A DNA stretch of 64,000 nt from Georgenia soli (GTDB lineage: Bacteria > Actinomycetota > Actinomycetes > Actinomycetales > Actinomycetaceae), in contig NZ_PDJI01000004.1 in the NCBI RefSeq assembly GCF_002563695.1, positions 2,418,001-2,482,000 on the forward strand. Direction: 5' to 3'. Positions within the stretch are counted from its first letter, which is position 1. Each line of letters begins with the position of its first letter. The notes under the pieces are model-generated. The model was not told where the DNA came from, searched no databases, and saw only the letters and a list, made by a program, of their open reading frames with translations. The translations under genes were made by a program, and so were the position numbers. This document shows positions 63,676 to 64,000 of this stretch, piece after piece.

Positions 63676-63715
63676 CGAACCATAGGAGCGTCGTCCTGAC
63701 GCCGCCCAGGCGCCC

Positions 63716-64000
63716 CTACCCCGCCAGGAGCGTCACCGCCACGAGCACCGAGAACACGATCTCCCCGACGCCGAGCGCAAGCGGGCGCACCGGGCGGCCC
63801 CGTCGCGCGCCGACCAGCGGGACGGCCGCGGCCCGCACAGCCAGGGCCGCCCAGACGACGGCGTGCGCCGCGCCGACCGTGCCCACCACGGCGAGCGCCG
63901 CCGTCGCCACGGCCCCGGCGAGGTGGAACGCCACCGAGGCGAGGAGGTAGGTGCGGTTGCCGCGCTCACGGATGTTGGTCTTGACGTACAGGACGGTGCC
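63716..64000 (-). CDS. YwiC-like membrane protein, N-terminus cut by the window edge
   Basis: The frame runs open from the window's right edge to a TAG at 63716-63718 and gives the C-terminal ~94 residues. GTVLYVKTNIRERGNRTYLLAS, then AFHLAGAVATAALAVVG, is the conserved middle-to-end part of YwiC-like proteins, polytopic membrane proteins of unknown function. Two or three membrane helices are visible (including VGEIVFSVLVAVTLLAG). It is convergent with hisC; the IS110 copy lies between them. Confidence 0.75.
   Translation of the reverse strand, partial: GTVLYVKTNIRERGNRTYLLASVAFHLAGAVATAALAVVGTVGAAHAVVWAALAVRAAAVPLVGARRGRPVRPLALGVGEIVFSVLVAVTLLAG

Larger units (their letters stand above)
62357..63693 (+). 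mobile_element. IS110-family insertion sequence
   Basis: The element contains one DEDD transposase gene (62614-63675) with a 257-bp noncoding 5' end and only ~18 bp of 3' end, the architecture of the IS110 subgroup. It has no terminal inverted repeats, as expected. TCCTGAC occurs at both edges (62350-62356 and 63694-63700). The left copy holds the hisC stop codon, so before insertion hisC and the convergent YwiC-like gene were about 15 bp apart. The right-end sequence (CGAACCATAGGAGCGTC) resembles IS110 right ends. Boundaries are inferred from the flanking repeat. Confidence 0.8.

Overview
The window is one contiguous piece of a very GC-rich actinobacterial chromosome. Codon third positions are almost all G or C, GTG starts are common, and ATGA/GTGA stop-start overlaps are frequent. 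Gene content (complete coproporphyrin-type heme pathway with HemQ, CsoR/CopA, LigD-like polymerase, ECF42-type sigma factor with a YCII partner, DUF2079 protein, WXG protein) fits a Micrococcales-type organism, in the general area of Georgenia/Cellulomonadaceae. That placement is inference from gene content, not a phylogeny. I see no tRNA, rRNA, CRISPR array or replication origin.

Layout. 0-12.8 kb: partial SGNH hydrolase, gluconokinase, histidine phosphatase, a small secreted protein, a hydroxyacid dehydrogenase, a methyltransferase overlapped by a LuxR regulator gene, CopC, a DUF2079 membrane protein, a disordered DUF4352-type protein coupled to a large pseudokinase/flippase-like membrane protein, and two small membrane proteins. 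12.9-17.6 kb: metF-metH. 17.8-20.3 kb: SMI1/KNR4 protein, CPBP protease, HAD phosphatase. 20.4-23.9 kb: copper operon csoR-copZ-copA with a visible CsoR-type operator. 24-35.9 kb: housekeeping and transport genes (uncharacterised 503-residue protein, Ppx/GppA, NhaC, ECF sigma plus YCII protein, DedA, APH-like kinase, purB, RDD protein with a YGQ-rich tail, second histidine phosphatase). 36-43.1 kb: a tightly coupled oxidoreductase operon (small membrane protein, gluconate-dehydrogenase subunit-3-like, GMC flavoprotein, ThDP enzyme, enolase-superfamily enzyme) divergent from a PadR-HAAS membrane protein pair. 43.2-45.6 kb: LigD-type polymerase and MgtE. 45.7-56.4 kb: heme cluster, hemE-hemY-hemC-hemD-hemB-hemL on the minus strand and hemA-hemH-hemQ on the plus strand from a 30-bp divergent start region. 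56.4-64 kb: fructosamine kinase-like protein, a WXG-type small protein translationally coupled to a serine alpha/beta-hydrolase, PIG-L deacetylase, holin-like membrane protein, LysE exporter, HisC-type aminotransferase, an IS110-family insertion exactly at the end of hisC, and a partial YwiC-like gene.

How genes work together. The heme genes cover all steps from glutamyl-tRNA to heme b by the coproporphyrin route; only glutamyl-tRNA synthetase is missing. CsoR, CopZ and CopA form a copper sensing and efflux unit, with CopC elsewhere in the window. MetF makes the methyl donor used by MetH.

The most unusual material is between genes. There is a family of 19-bp tandem repeats at three loci (20.3, 55.6, 61.1 kb). 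Two related large imperfect palindromes lie at 24.0 and 35.1 kb, and a 17-bp-arm perfect palindrome sits between hemB and hemL. Three TGAC-N5-GTCA dyads stand upstream of hemC. Short duplications spanning stop codons occur at three unrelated genes. An IS110 copy is flanked by TCCTGAC direct repeats and has a 257-bp 5' noncoding end of the kind that encodes a bridge RNA.
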